Program-made: the position numbers and the translations under genes
Part shown: piece by piece, positions 32,414-40,033 of the stretch
How positions within the stretch are numbered: position 1 is the first letter of the stretch
How the letters are laid out: each line of letters begins with the position of its first letter
The notes under the pieces: model-generated
Databases searched by the model: none
Told to the model about the DNA's origin: nothing
Seen by the model: the letters and a program-made list of their open reading frames with translations, nothing else
NCBI GenBank assembly: GCA_050183765.1
Contig: JBFXAZ010000044.1
Location: 1-40,033 of the forward strand
Direction of reading: 5' to 3'
Length of the DNA stretch: 40,033 nt
Origin: JAFAZJ01 sp050183765
GTDB lineage: Bacteria > Pseudomonadota > Alphaproteobacteria > Reyranellales > Reyranellaceae

Positions 32414-33420
32414 GTTGCGGCGCCGTTGCCCAGCGGCACCTTCACGCCGTTGTCGTGCAGATGGCACGAGGCGAAGTGACCGGGGACGACCTCGCGCAGC
32501 GCCGGCACGTCGACCTTGCAGCGGGCCATCGCGTACGGACACCGCGTGTGGAAGTGGCAGCCCGACGGCGGGTTGATCGGGCTGGGCACGTCGCCGGTGA
32601 GGATCACGCGCTTGCGCCCGCGGGCGCTGGCCTTGGGGATCGGGACGGCCGAGAGCAGCGCCTCCGTATAGGGATGCAGCGGCATCTCGAACAGGCTCTG
32701 CTTGTCGGTCATCTCGACGATGCGGCCGAGATACATCACCGCGACGCGGTGGCTGATGTGCTCGACCACCGCCAGGTCGTGCGCCACGAAGAGATAGGAC
32801 AGCTTCAGCTCGTCCTGCAGGTCCATCAGCAGGTTGATGATCTGCGCCTGGATCGAGACGTCGAGCGCCGAGACCGGCTCGTCGCCGACGATCAGGTCGG
32901 GGCCGACGGCGAGCGCGCGGGCGATGCCGATGCGCTGGCGCTGGCCGCCGGAGAATTCGTGCGGGTAGTTGCCTGCCGCCTCGGGCCGCAGGCCGACGCG
33001 CTCGAAGAGCGCCGCGACCTTCTCCTGGCGCTCCTGCGGCGTGCCGAGCTCGTGGATGGTCATCGGCTCGCCGACGATCTCGCCGGCGCTCATGCGCGGA
33101 TTGAGCGAGGCGTACGGGTCCTGGTAGATCATCTGCATGCGCCGGCGGTAGGGCAACAGATCGGCGCGCTCCAGATGCGTGATGTCCTCGCCGTTGATGC
33201 GGATCGATCCGTCGGTCGGCTCGAGCAGGCGCAACAGGGTCCGCCCGACCGTCGACTTGCCGCAGCCGCTCTCGCCGACAAGGCCGAGGGTCTCGCCCTT
33301 GCCGATCTCGAACGATACGCCGTCGACGGCGTAGACATGGCCGGAGACGCGCGAGAACACGCCCTTGTGGATCGGGAAGTGCTTCTTGAGGTCCCTGACC
33401 TCGAGCAGGGCCTCGCTCAT
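32410..33420 (-). CDS. ABC transporter ATP-binding protein (DppF-like)
   Basis: A 336-residue ATPase. Walker A GESGCGKST is near residues 49-57, the Q-loop is in IYQDPYASLNPRM, the signature is SGGQRQRIGIARAL, Walker B is LIVGDEPVSALD and the switch His is in VAHDLAVVEH. The C-terminal oligopeptide-transporter extension has the Cys pattern CHFHTRCPYAMARC that can hold an iron-sulfur cluster in this family. Start ATG 33420 overlaps the DppD-like stop as ATGA. Convergent with fic. Confidence 0.93.
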   Translation of the reverse strand: MSEALLEVRDLKKHFPIHKGVFSRVSGHVYAVDGVSFEIGKGETLGLVGESGCGKSTVGRTLLRLLEPTDGSIRINGEDITHLERADLLPYRRRMQMIYQDPYASLNPRMSAGEIVGEPMTIHELGTPQERQEKVAALFERVGLRPEAAGNYPHEFSGGQRQRIGIARALAVGPDLIVGDEPVSALDVSIQAQIINLLMDLQDELKLSYLFVAHDLAVVEHISHRVAVMYLGRIVEMTDKQSLFEMPLHPYTEALLSAVPIPKASARGRKRVILTGDVPSPINPPSGCHFHTRCPYAMARCKVDVPALREVVPGHFASCHLHDNGVKVPLGNGAAT

Positions 33421-34472
33421 GCGGCCCCCGACAGCAGCTTGTCGGCGTGCCAGCAGGCAACGAAATGACCCGGCCGGTGCTCGTCGAGCGACGGCACGAC
33501 GCGCGTGCACTGCTCGGTGGCGAAGGCGCAGCGCGGCGCGAAGCTGCAGCCCGGCGGCAGTCGGAACAGCGAGGGCACCATGCCCTTGATCTCGTTCAGC
33601 CTGGGACGCGGCCCGCTGCGGCTGGCCGCCACGTCGAGCTGCGGGATCGAGCCCAGCAATCCGCGCGTGTAGGGATGGCCGGGATTGTCGAACAGCTCGG
33701 CGGCGGGTGCCTCCTCGACCTTGCGGCCGGCATACATCACCACCACGCGGTCGGCGTTCTCGGCCACCACGCCCATGTCGTGGGTGATCAGGATGATCGC
33801 CGTGCCGGTGGTCTCCTGCAGCTCGCGCATCAGGTCGAGGATCTGCGCCTGGATGGTGACGTCGAGCGCCGTGGTCGGCTCGTCAGCGATGAGCACCTTG
33901 GGGTTGCACGACAGCGCCATGGCGATCATGACGCGCTGGCGCATGCCGCCGGACATCTGGTGCGGATAGGCATGCGCCCGCTTCTCCGGCTCGGGGATCG
34001 ACACGCGCCGCAGCATCTCGACCGCGCGGTCCCAGGCATCCTTGCGCGACAGGCCCTGGTGCAGCGCCACCGCCTCGGCGATCTGCTTGCCCACCGTGTA
34101 GAGCGGATTGAGCGAGGTCATCGGCTCCTGGAAGATCATCGAGATCTCGTTGCCGCGGATGCGCTCCATCTCGGCGTCGCTCAGCTCGAGCAGGTTGCGG
34201 CCCTCGAAGCGCACCGCGCCGCCGACGATCCGGCCGGGCGGATTGGCGACCAGGCGCAGGATGCTGAGCGCCGTGACGCTCTTGCCGCAGCCCGATTCGC
34301 CCACCACGCCCAGGGTCTCGCCCGCCTTCAGCGCATAGGACACGCCGTCGACCGCGCGCACCTGGCCGATGGCCGTGAAGAAATGGGTCTGCAGATCCTC
34401 GACCTGCAGGACAGTCCGTTCCGGCGCTTCCGCCACGCCGGGTGCATCCGACGCTACCTCGCGAGGATTCAA
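33417..34472 (-). CDS. ABC transporter ATP-binding protein (DppD-like)
   Basis: A 351-residue ATPase paired with the gene at 32410. Walker A is GESGCGKS, the Q-loop is in IFQEPMTSLNPL, the signature is MSGGMRQRVMIAMAL, Walker B is LIADEPTTALD and the switch His is in ITHDMGVVAE; the C-terminal Cys cluster CSFAPRCAFATEQC is present. The likely start is a TTG at 34472 with AGGGAG upstream, because an in-frame stop lies a few codons further up and no ATG occurs before the conserved core. A TTG start suggests modest translation. Divergent from the binding-protein gene. Confidence 0.92.
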   Translation of the reverse strand: MNPREVASDAPGVAEAPERTVLQVEDLQTHFFTAIGQVRAVDGVSYALKAGETLGVVGESGCGKSVTALSILRLVANPPGRIVGGAVRFEGRNLLELSDAEMERIRGNEISMIFQEPMTSLNPLYTVGKQIAEAVALHQGLSRKDAWDRAVEMLRRVSIPEPEKRAHAYPHQMSGGMRQRVMIAMALSCNPKVLIADEPTTALDVTIQAQILDLMRELQETTGTAIILITHDMGVVAENADRVVVMYAGRKVEEAPAAELFDNPGHPYTRGLLGSIPQLDVAASRSGPRPRLNEIKGMVPSLFRLPPGCSFAPRCAFATEQCTRVVPSLDEHRPGHFVACWHADKLLSGAA

Positions 34473-34519
34473 CGCGAGACTCCCTGAAAATTATCGTGCT
34501 AGCCTTTGGCCCACTAAGA

Positions 34520-34567
34520 GATGGGCAAAGCCATCTGAGCACAATGTGCTCAGGTCTGCAAAAGACC
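34520..34567 (+). promoter_or_regulatory. three abutting hairpins in the leader of the binding-protein gene
   Basis: GATGG-GCAAAG-CCATC (34520-34535), CTGAGCAC-AAT-GTGCTCAG (34535-34553) and GGTCT-GCAAA-AGACC (34553-34567) follow one another with their end bases shared. The ribosome-binding site GGGAGGG starts only 5 bases later. The first and third loops both contain GCAAA. The central 19-bp palindrome could also be a protein operator for the divergent promoters. Confidence 0.5.
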
Positions 34568-34585
34568 AAATGGGAGGGCATCACG

Positions 34586-36277
34586 ATGGGCAAGGAGTCA
34601 AAGCGTACAAGCTTGAATCGTCGTCATTTCGTCAAGGGCGCCGCGGCGCTGGGCGGCCTGAGCGTCTACGGGCTTCCGTGGGGCGCCTGGGCCAAAGGCG
34701 TGCCCAGCGAGTTCGACGGCTCGAAATTCCAGCTCGCCGCGCCGGAGCCGAACCCGAAGAAGGGCGGTGTGCTGCGCTACGGCATCACCATGCGCCCGCC
34801 GCACTTCGACTTCCACCAGTCGGGCACGATCAACAGCCTGGGCAGCCAGGGCTGCATGTTCGACAACCTGGTGCGGCGCGATCCGCGCGATTCGGGCAAG
34901 ACCATCATTCCCGACCTGGCGCATAGCTGGGAGATCGCCAAGGACGGCAAGACCTACACCTTCCACCTGCGCAAGGACGTGCAGTTCCACGACGGCGCGG
35001 AGCTCACCTCGGCGGACGTCAAGGCCACTTTCGACCGCATCTCCAAGCCGCCGCAGGGCATCAACATCCCGCGCAGCATCCTGTTCGCCGCGGTCAGCGA
35101 GATCGCCGCGCCCGACAAGCACACCGTGCAGTTCAAGCTGTCGGCGCCGCGGCCGGCCGATTTCATCATGGGCGCGATCGCCAGCGGCTGGAACGGCATC
35201 GTGCGCAAGAAGACGCTCGAGGACAACCAGTACAACCTGCGCCGCGTTCAGGACATCCCCGGCACCGGCCCATTCAAGAGCAAGCGGCGGGTCGAGAACG
35301 AAGTCTGGGCGATGGAGAAGAACGCGCAGTACTGGAACAAGGGCCTGCCCTATCTCGACGGCATCGAGTTCTATCACGCGCTGCCGTTCTCGCCCGAGCT
35401 CGGCTCCGGCCTGCTGTCGGGGCGTACCGACTACGCCCGCCTGCTCGATCCCGGCTCGCTGCGCCGCGTGAAGGCGACCAAGGGCATGTCGGGTACCGAC
35501 TTCTACCAGTCGGTGATCCAGGCAACCTGGATGAACAACAAGAAGAAGCCGATGGACGATCCGCGGGTGCGCCGCGCGCTGCACCTCGTGCTCGACAAGC
35601 CGGTCCTGGTCGACGTGGTGAAGGACATCGCGCCGATGATGGTCGGCGGCTTCATCTACCCGTTCTCCGACTTCGCCACGCCGAAGGACCAGCTGGTCAA
35701 GCGGCTGGGCTACCAGCCCAACACCGACGCCTCGGTCAAGGAGGCCAAGGCGCTGATGAAGGCGGCCGGCTACGAGAAGGGCTTCAAGGAGCCGCTCGAC
35801 TACCTGGTGCGCGAGGTGGCGAGCTTCAAGCTGTGGTCGCAGGCCATCCAGGCCATGCTGCAGCAGACGCTCAACATCGAGAGCAAGATCCGCACGACCG
35901 TGGAGTCGGTGTGGTTCGACGACATCCGCACCGGCAAGTTCGACCTCGCCATCGGCGCCATCGTGTCGACCCTGCTCGACCCCAGCGACTACTTCAACGC
36001 CTGGTACAAGAAGGGCGGGCCGCAGAACTACTCGAACTGGGACAACGCCAAGTTCAACGCCCTGATGCCGCAGATCGACGCCGAGGTCGATGCCGCCAAG
36101 CGCCTCGCCCTGATCCGCCAGGCCGAGGCGATCATGGAGGAGGATCCGCCGCTGCTGCCCATCTCCTGGGAGAAGATCAACGACGGCTGGTACGACTACG
36201 TGAAGGGCCACAATCCGAAGGAGTACTTCGGCATCTATGACGTGGTGCGCTTCGACACGTTCTGGCTCGACAAGTAG
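34586..36277 (+). CDS. ABC transporter substrate-binding protein (SBP family 5, Tat signal)
   Basis: A 563-residue periplasmic binding protein of the peptide/opine class. The N-terminus has a twin-arginine signal (LNRRHFVKGAAALGG) with a likely cleavage after PWGAWA, so it is exported folded. The SBP_bac_5 landmarks are DLAHSWEIAKDGKTYTFHLR, VQFHDGAELTSADV, and the late WYKKGGPQNYSNWDN. The start ATG 34586 follows GGGAGGG. It is divergent from the ATPase genes and, with the permeases at 29317-31166, would complete a five-part importer. The ligand is unknown; the nearby dioxygenase, lactonase and deacetylase may act on it. Confidence 0.92.
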   Translation: MGKESKRTSLNRRHFVKGAAALGGLSVYGLPWGAWAKGVPSEFDGSKFQLAAPEPNPKKGGVLRYGITMRPPHFDFHQSGTINSLGSQGCMFDNLVRRDPRDSGKTIIPDLAHSWEIAKDGKTYTFHLRKDVQFHDGAELTSADVKATFDRISKPPQGINIPRSILFAAVSEIAAPDKHTVQFKLSAPRPADFIMGAIASGWNGIVRKKTLEDNQYNLRRVQDIPGTGPFKSKRRVENEVWAMEKNAQYWNKGLPYLDGIEFYHALPFSPELGSGLLSGRTDYARLLDPGSLRRVKATKGMSGTDFYQSVIQATWMNNKKKPMDDPRVRRALHLVLDKPVLVDVVKDIAPMMVGGFIYPFSDFATPKDQLVKRLGYQPNTDASVKEAKALMKAAGYEKGFKEPLDYLVREVASFKLWSQAIQAMLQQTLNIESKIRTTVESVWFDDIRTGKFDLAIGAIVSTLLDPSDYFNAWYKKGGPQNYSNWDNAKFNALMPQIDAEVDAAKRLALIRQAEAIMEEDPPLLPISWEKINDGWYDYVKGHNPKEYFGIYDVVRFDTFWLDK

Positions 36278-36284
36278 CGAAAGT

Positions 36285-36301
36285 GCCGGCCTTCCGCCGG
36301 C
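36285..36301 (+). terminator. possible terminator after the binding-protein gene
   Basis: GCCGGC-CTTCC-GCCGGC hairpin starting 7 bases after the stop, followed by TCTCCT rather than a T-run. Weak. The remaining bases to 36458 show nothing definite. Confidence 0.3.
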
Positions 36302-36458
36302 TCTCCTGACGGTCGATGCACGATATCGACGTCCTCAACCCAGGCGGTGGTCCGGCCGGACCGCCGCCTCTTTCTTTGCCCTGCCCTTCGGTCGTGCATT
36401 GCGGCCGGCCTCAGCGGGCGACTAGCATGCGCGCCGCCATCAACCGAGGGACCGCCCC

Positions 36459-37055
36459 ATGAAGATCGCCTTCTCCCCCGCCTCGCCTTACGTGCGCAAG
36501 TGCACGGCCTGCGCCATCGCGCGCGGCATCGACAGCCAGATCGAGCGCTGGAAGGTGGGCACGACCGATCCGGCGCTGCTCGAGCTCAACCCGCTGTCGA
36601 AGGTGCCGACCTTCGTCACCGACGACGGCATGGTGCTCTACGACAGCCCGGTGATCTGCGAGTACCTCGACAGCATCGGCGACGCGCCCAGGCTGTTCCC
36701 CGCCGCCGGACCGGCGCGCTGGAACGCGCTGCGCCAGATGGCGCTGGGCGACGGCATCCTCGACGCCACGCAGCCGCGCCGGCGCGAGCTCACCCTGCCG
36801 CGGGACGACGGCCGCAAGGCCTACATCGCCACCCAGCAGGCCAAGGTGAAGAATTCGCTCGCGGTGCTGGAGAAAGAGGCCGGCACCTTGGGCGCGCTGA
36901 CCACGATCGGCGAGATCACCATCGGCTGCGCGCTGGGCTATCTCGACTTCCGCTACGCCAACGAGCCGTGGCGCGACGGCCATCCGCAGCTCACGGCGTG
37001 GTACGAGCGCGTCGTGAAGCTGCCGCCGCTGGCGCAGACGATGCCGGTGGGTTGA
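36459..37055 (+). CDS. glutathione S-transferase family protein
   Basis: A 198-residue cytosolic protein with an N-terminal thioredoxin-like domain (MKIAFSPASPYVRKC, then LNPLSKVPTFVTDDG with the cis-Pro, and DSPVICEYLD, the Ser of which binds the glutathione glutamate) and a C-terminal helical domain. The active-site region has Ser9 and Ser6 near Pro-Tyr; a Ser-type or non-catalytic GST is possible. Start ATG 36459. It stands alone between the transporter gene and a dispersed repeat. Confidence 0.88.
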   Translation: MKIAFSPASPYVRKCTACAIARGIDSQIERWKVGTTDPALLELNPLSKVPTFVTDDGMVLYDSPVICEYLDSIGDAPRLFPAAGPARWNALRQMALGDGILDATQPRRRELTLPRDDGRKAYIATQQAKVKNSLAVLEKEAGTLGALTTIGEITIGCALGYLDFRYANEPWRDGHPQLTAWYERVVKLPPLAQTMPVG

Positions 37056-37062
37056 CGCAATC

Positions 37063-37145
37063 CGTCGTCCTGAGCGCCAGCGAAGGACCTCGCGGTATCG
37101 CGGCCACGCACCACCGCGAGATCCTTCGCTTCGCTCAGGATGACG
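37063..37145. repeat. dispersed inverted-arm repeat (TCGTCCTGAGC type), second copy
   Basis: CGTCGTCCTGAGCG at the left and CGCTCAGGATGACG at the right form inverted arms, with middle words shared with the copy at 10120-10221. The right arm overlaps the 3' end of the reductase gene on the reverse strand and supplies its stop codon (TGA at 37137-37135). Confidence 0.75.
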
Positions 37146-38064
37146 AGGGAGCTCCCATCACATACGGCTTGAGCGCCGCGTACATCAGCGCGTGCGTGGG
37201 CGTGGGCACGCCGAGCTTGCGGCCCATCTCGACCACCTTGCCGCCGAGCCAGGGCAGCTCGATGCGGTTGCCGCGTTCGAGATCCAGCGCCATCGACGCT
37301 TTCATGGTCGGCGGTGCGTTCTTGTTGAAGCTCAGCATGCGCTCCAGCGTGTCGTCGGGCAGCGTGGCACCGCTGGCGCGGCCGACATCGATCACCTCCT
37401 GATAGGCGGCGACGAAGTGCGCGCGCATGTCGGGGTCGTCGCGCAGTTCGCCGATCGGACGCCTCGTCAGCGCCATGACGCTGGCATTGGTCGCCAGCAG
37501 GATGAACTTCAGCCACAGCTCGGTGACGATCCGGTCGGTCAGGATGGTCTCGAAATTCGCCGTCTTGGCCAGCGCCAGGAACGCCTCGGCGCGCGGGCTG
37601 CGGCTGCCGTCGAGCTCGCCGAAGATGATGCGCATGAAGGTGCCGACCTGGCGGATCACGCCGGGCGCCACGATCGAGGCGCTGATCTGCGCCACGCCGC
37701 CCATCACCGCGTTGGGCCCGAGGATCGGCGCCAGGCGCTCGGCCGCGTCGATGCCGTTCTGCAGCGGGATCACCGCGGTGTCGCGGCCGATCAGTGGCCG
37801 GATGCGCTCGCCGGCGCTCTCGACGTCCCACATCTTGACGCAGAACAGCACGTAGTCGACCGGACCGATCGTGGCCGGATCGTCGGTGGCCTGGGTCGGC
37901 ACGATATGCAGGTCGCCGCGGCCGCCTTCGAGCCGCAGGCCCTTCTCCCGCATCGCCTGCAGATGCGCCCCGCGCGCAACGAAACTGACGTCCGCCCCAG
38001 CCTTGGCCAAGGCCGCACCAAAACCGCCACCCACGCCGCCGGCGCCGACTACCGCGATCCTCAT
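37135..38064 (-). CDS. ketopantoate reductase (ApbA/PanE) family protein
   Basis: A 309-residue NADPH-dependent reductase. The Rossmann motif GAGGVGGGFG is near residues 7-16, CVKMWD and PLQNGID are the family's central motifs, and the Lys in LWLKFILLATNASVMAL is the likely catalytic residue. The start ATG 38064 follows GGGAGAGG; an upstream ATG at 38082 has no site. The last residues (GAPSSS) and the stop are encoded by the end of a dispersed repeat, so the original C-terminus may have been replaced. The family includes 2-dehydropantoate reductase and paralogues of unknown substrate. Confidence 0.88.
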   Translation of the reverse strand: MRIAVVGAGGVGGGFGAALAKAGADVSFVARGAHLQAMREKGLRLEGGRGDLHIVPTQATDDPATIGPVDYVLFCVKMWDVESAGERIRPLIGRDTAVIPLQNGIDAAERLAPILGPNAVMGGVAQISASIVAPGVIRQVGTFMRIIFGELDGSRSPRAEAFLALAKTANFETILTDRIVTELWLKFILLATNASVMALTRRPIGELRDDPDMRAHFVAAYQEVIDVGRASGATLPDDTLERMLSFNKNAPPTMKASMALDLERGNRIELPWLGGKVVEMGRKLGVPTPTHALMYAALKPYVMGAPSSS

Positions 38065-38219
38065 GATCCTCTCCCGTATCATGCCGGCGCACCTTAGGCG
38101 GTCACAGCGTCTGGCAATAGCGGGTCACGTGGAAGAAGTTTGGTGCCGCGAGCCGTGCTCCCGGGGCCTGCGTCACGGGGCGCTTGCGGTGTGGATGCCC
38201 GGATCGGGGCCAAACTGCG

Positions 38220-38603
38220 TCACGAGAACACGGCCGTGTCATACTCGCCGTGGGAAACCATCACGTCGATGTCGGCAGCACCCGATGAATCCAGATAGTG
38301 GTGGCCCGTGCTGTCTGCCACCGCTCCTATCTGGGCGGCATACCGTGGCCCATCCTGACCGGAGATGCACCAGACGAAGTCGGAGCCCTGCTTGATGACA
38401 GCAGTCTCATCCGCCTTGGCGATCACCTTCAACGTCATTCCTTGACAGCGAAGGAGGTCGGCAAGGTCATTCCGAGTCTCCGGACCACCTTCAACAAGCT
38501 CTGCCAATCGCCGCAGCGACGGCCCGTTACCTGTGAACAGGAGAGTATCGGCCCACTTGAAGCGGGGAATGAAGCCGACGTGTACCAAGGCCTTCATTTT
38601 CAT
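38220..38603 (-). CDS. hypothetical protein, possible second immunity gene
   Basis: A 127-residue protein without signal peptide or membrane segment. ATG 38603 has AGGGA upstream; a second ATG is two codons later. Visible features are an N-terminal VHVGFIPRFKWADTLL, a central MTLKVIAKADETAVIKQGSDFVW (residue span about 56-78), and an acidic C-terminus. No family is recognised. It follows the DUF4288-like gene by 22 bases on the same strand and completes what looks like a toxin-immunity row, hence the tentative role. Confidence 0.5.
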   Translation of the reverse strand: MKMKALVHVGFIPRFKWADTLLFTGNGPSLRRLAELVEGGPETRNDLADLLRCQGMTLKVIAKADETAVIKQGSDFVWCISGQDGPRYAAQIGAVADSTGHHYLDSSGAADIDVMVSHGEYDTAVFS

Positions 38604-38625
38604 CGTCAGCGATCCCTGCGCCGCG

Positions 38626-39372
38626 TCAGACGCCGGTCGCCTCTGGCTTCGACAGTTCGGGATGAAACACGTAATCGAACGGCATTCGGTCGGCGTCTCC
38701 CAGCGTGACCGCTTCGCTGTGCACCTCGACAGCCTCGCCGATCTCTCCTGCGCCCAGCAGATTCAACGACGTCACCTCGGCAAGCTTCCACTGCACCCGT
38801 CTGGCCTCTGGACCACCAGGGTATTCCCGATCGCCCGCCTGCCCCAAGCTGATTGCCCTGTCCAGGGCTGCATCAAAATCTGCCGCCTTGAACAGATAGA
38901 TGCTGTCTTCGAACTCGCCGTTGTCGCCCTCGAAGAGGATGGTGTCACGGACCCTGGCACTGAACCACGGTACTGCTGTGCCTGTCGCGCCGTGCGGGTT
39001 GACACTCATCAGGTGGCGTCGAACGGGCGTCGAATCCTCAGGATGAGGGACAGTGCCGAAAGGAACGCCATCTTCCGGCGTCATATCGATGAATTGGCAA
39101 TGAACCTCGGCGCCATCGAGATTCTGATTCACCAGCACATCGATCGTCAATACTTCGACCAGCCGCCACTCGATCCGGCCTTCGCCATGCTCTGTTCTTT
39201 CCAGCGAGCGCCCGATCGCAAGAGCCGACCGGAGCCACGAATGAATGGGGGCTCGGTATACGAAGATATGATCAACCAGCGCGTCGCAACCGTTTGGCTC
39301 AACCATGCGCGCCATCCGTACTTTTGCGCTGTGCCAGTACACGTCACTATCTGGCTGTTCCCCGTTGCTCAT
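38626..39372 (-). CDS. tandem DUF4288-like protein, probable immunity protein
   Basis: A 248-residue acidic protein built of two similar halves. Half one starts near WHSAKVRMARMV and contains WRLVEVLTIDVL and AEVHCQFID; half two starts WFSARVRDTILF and contains WKLAEVTSLNLL and VEVHSEAVTL. This WxSAxVR ... WxLxEV ... EVHxxxxx layout resembles the DUF4288 family, found often beside toxins. The start ATG 39372 has GGAG upstream; the frame runs to a TTG at 39387 without a site. It follows the toxin-like gene at the right edge by 59 bases. Confidence 0.65.
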   Translation of the reverse strand: MSNGEQPDSDVYWHSAKVRMARMVEPNGCDALVDHIFVYRAPIHSWLRSALAIGRSLERTEHGEGRIEWRLVEVLTIDVLVNQNLDGAEVHCQFIDMTPEDGVPFGTVPHPEDSTPVRRHLMSVNPHGATGTAVPWFSARVRDTILFEGDNGEFEDSIYLFKAADFDAALDRAISLGQAGDREYPGGPEARRVQWKLAEVTSLNLLGAGEIGEAVEVHSEAVTLGDADRMPFDYVFHPELSKPEATGV

Positions 39373-39431
39373 CTGTCTTTTCTCCAAATTGCCGCTCGCT
39401 TCCAGCTGCTCGAGTGTGCTTGATCAGCCTC

Positions 39432-40033
39432 CTACTCGAACCGAAGTTGCAACAGAATTTTCCGCACAGTATCTCCTCTTGTCGGATCCTCGAGCGCCTG
39501 CCTCACGGTCATGTTCTGGAGCATGCCCGTATCCAGTCTCCGGCCTACGCGAGCGTTCTTGTGGCTGGAGACGAAGCTCTGCAAATTGGTGTCGAGATTA
39601 TCCAGGATCCTGCGCGAATTGGCGCTGTCCGCGTCGAGGCCGTACTCTCTGCCGAGCTTCTTGTAGTTCTCGGTAGCTGTTCGTTCGGCCGCGGCTTTGG
39701 CCTCTTTGTCCTGCTGCCTCCTTGCCTTAGCTTCCGGAGTCTCATCAGGGTCCTCCGGCGGCGGAGGAATCTGATCTGCGGTCGCGCCGCCCCTGAGCAA
39801 TGCATCCCTTGGCTGCTCCCATCCCCGCAGCCGCTTTTTGTATTCCTTCTGCTCGGGCGTCATCGCCACGGCGTGCGGGAAGAATTGCTTCAGTGGCGGA
39901 TCGGGAAAGCGTTCGTCCAGCGTGTAGCCGCGAAAGCCCTGCCAATTGAGCCCCGCGTCGAACAGCTCCCAGGCGCCCGGTGTCCTGGGGTCGATCGCGC
40001 GCACGATGTACTCGCCGGTACTCGGATTGACGA
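39432..40033 (-). CDS. C-terminal part of a probable polymorphic toxin (partial)
   Basis: At least 199 residues, open to the right edge, so the N-terminal part is outside the window. Visible are a segment VNPSTGEYIVRAIDPRTPGAWELFDAG, a proline-rich linker (QIPPPPEDPDE), a charged helical stretch KARRQQDKEAKAAAER, and a C-terminal domain ending NMTVRQALEDPTRGDTVRKILL (each quoted as separate short motifs of the same chain). Large size, linker, variable tail and two small downstream genes suggest a toxin with immunity partners. The toxin family is not identified. Confidence 0.5.
   Translation of the reverse strand, partial: VNPSTGEYIVRAIDPRTPGAWELFDAGLNWQGFRGYTLDERFPDPPLKQFFPHAVAMTPEQKEYKKRLRGWEQPRDALLRGGATADQIPPPPEDPDETPEAKARRQQDKEAKAAAERTATENYKKLGREYGLDADSANSRRILDNLDTNLQSFVSSHKNARVGRRLDTGMLQNMTVRQALEDPTRGDTVRKILLQLRFE

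Noticed and set aside
31312..33468. Forward open frame of 718 codons over fic and the ATPase gene
   Set aside because: It is fic in a wrong frame followed by antisense ATPase sequence; the Fic and ABC motifs lie in other frames.

Overview
The window is high-GC, gene-dense DNA that looks like an alphaproteobacterial chromosome (Rhodospirillales or Hyphomicrobiales-like). This rests on GC-rich codon use, Shine-Dalgarno starts with frequent ATGA or TGATG overlaps, a Tat-dependent peptide-binding protein, and dispersed palindromes of the CCTTCCCCCGC and TCATCCTGAGC types. The genus is not determined. I saw no rRNA, tRNA or CRISPR array.

1-12981: coenzyme F420 block. A CofG-CofH fusion (FbiC, 3842-6190) and a reverse-strand operon fgd-cofE-cofD-cofC (12006 down to 8528) give nearly complete F420 synthesis plus F420-dependent glucose-6-phosphate dehydrogenase to reduce it. 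They are surrounded by luciferase-like (LLM) oxidoreductases that probably use F420H2 (76, 1359, 2811, 12091; two more at 22141-24092). An RTX calcium-binding protein (6223-7578) sits between fbiC and the cof operon. No dehydro-F420-0 reductase domain is visible.

12982-17738: a mobile, patchwork stretch. It holds a 313-bp internally deleted IS5-type element with 17-bp terminal inverted repeats, a lower-GC MltR-like gene, an acetamidase/formamidase with an SDR, a TetR regulator divergent from a second SDR, and a 138-bp relic of the 3' end of the LLM gene at 12091.

17739-22078: a polymorphic toxin locus. An 846-aa protein has a phage-virion-like N-terminal region, a proline-rich tandem-repeat linker and a C-terminal domain with a His-His motif, and is followed by a probable immunity gene. 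A 281-bp block (leader, 8-codon mini-ORF and first toxin codons) is then repeated and joined out of frame to a truncated colicin D-like toxin tail, followed by an intact colicin D-type immunity gene. A third toxin/immunity set starts at the right edge (40033 down to 38220).

22141-29140 (reverse strand): phytanoyl-CoA dioxygenase family protein, SMP-30 lactonase, NTF2-like protein, PgdA-like polysaccharide deacetylase, a small CxxC protein, a CobW GTPase carrying an in-frame repeat element, and two LLM oxidoreductases.

29317-38064: a peptide-type ABC transporter split into permeases (forward), ATPases (reverse) and binding protein (forward), interrupted by a class II Fic gene with its own 13-bp inverted repeat; then a GST-like protein and a ketopantoate reductase-like protein.
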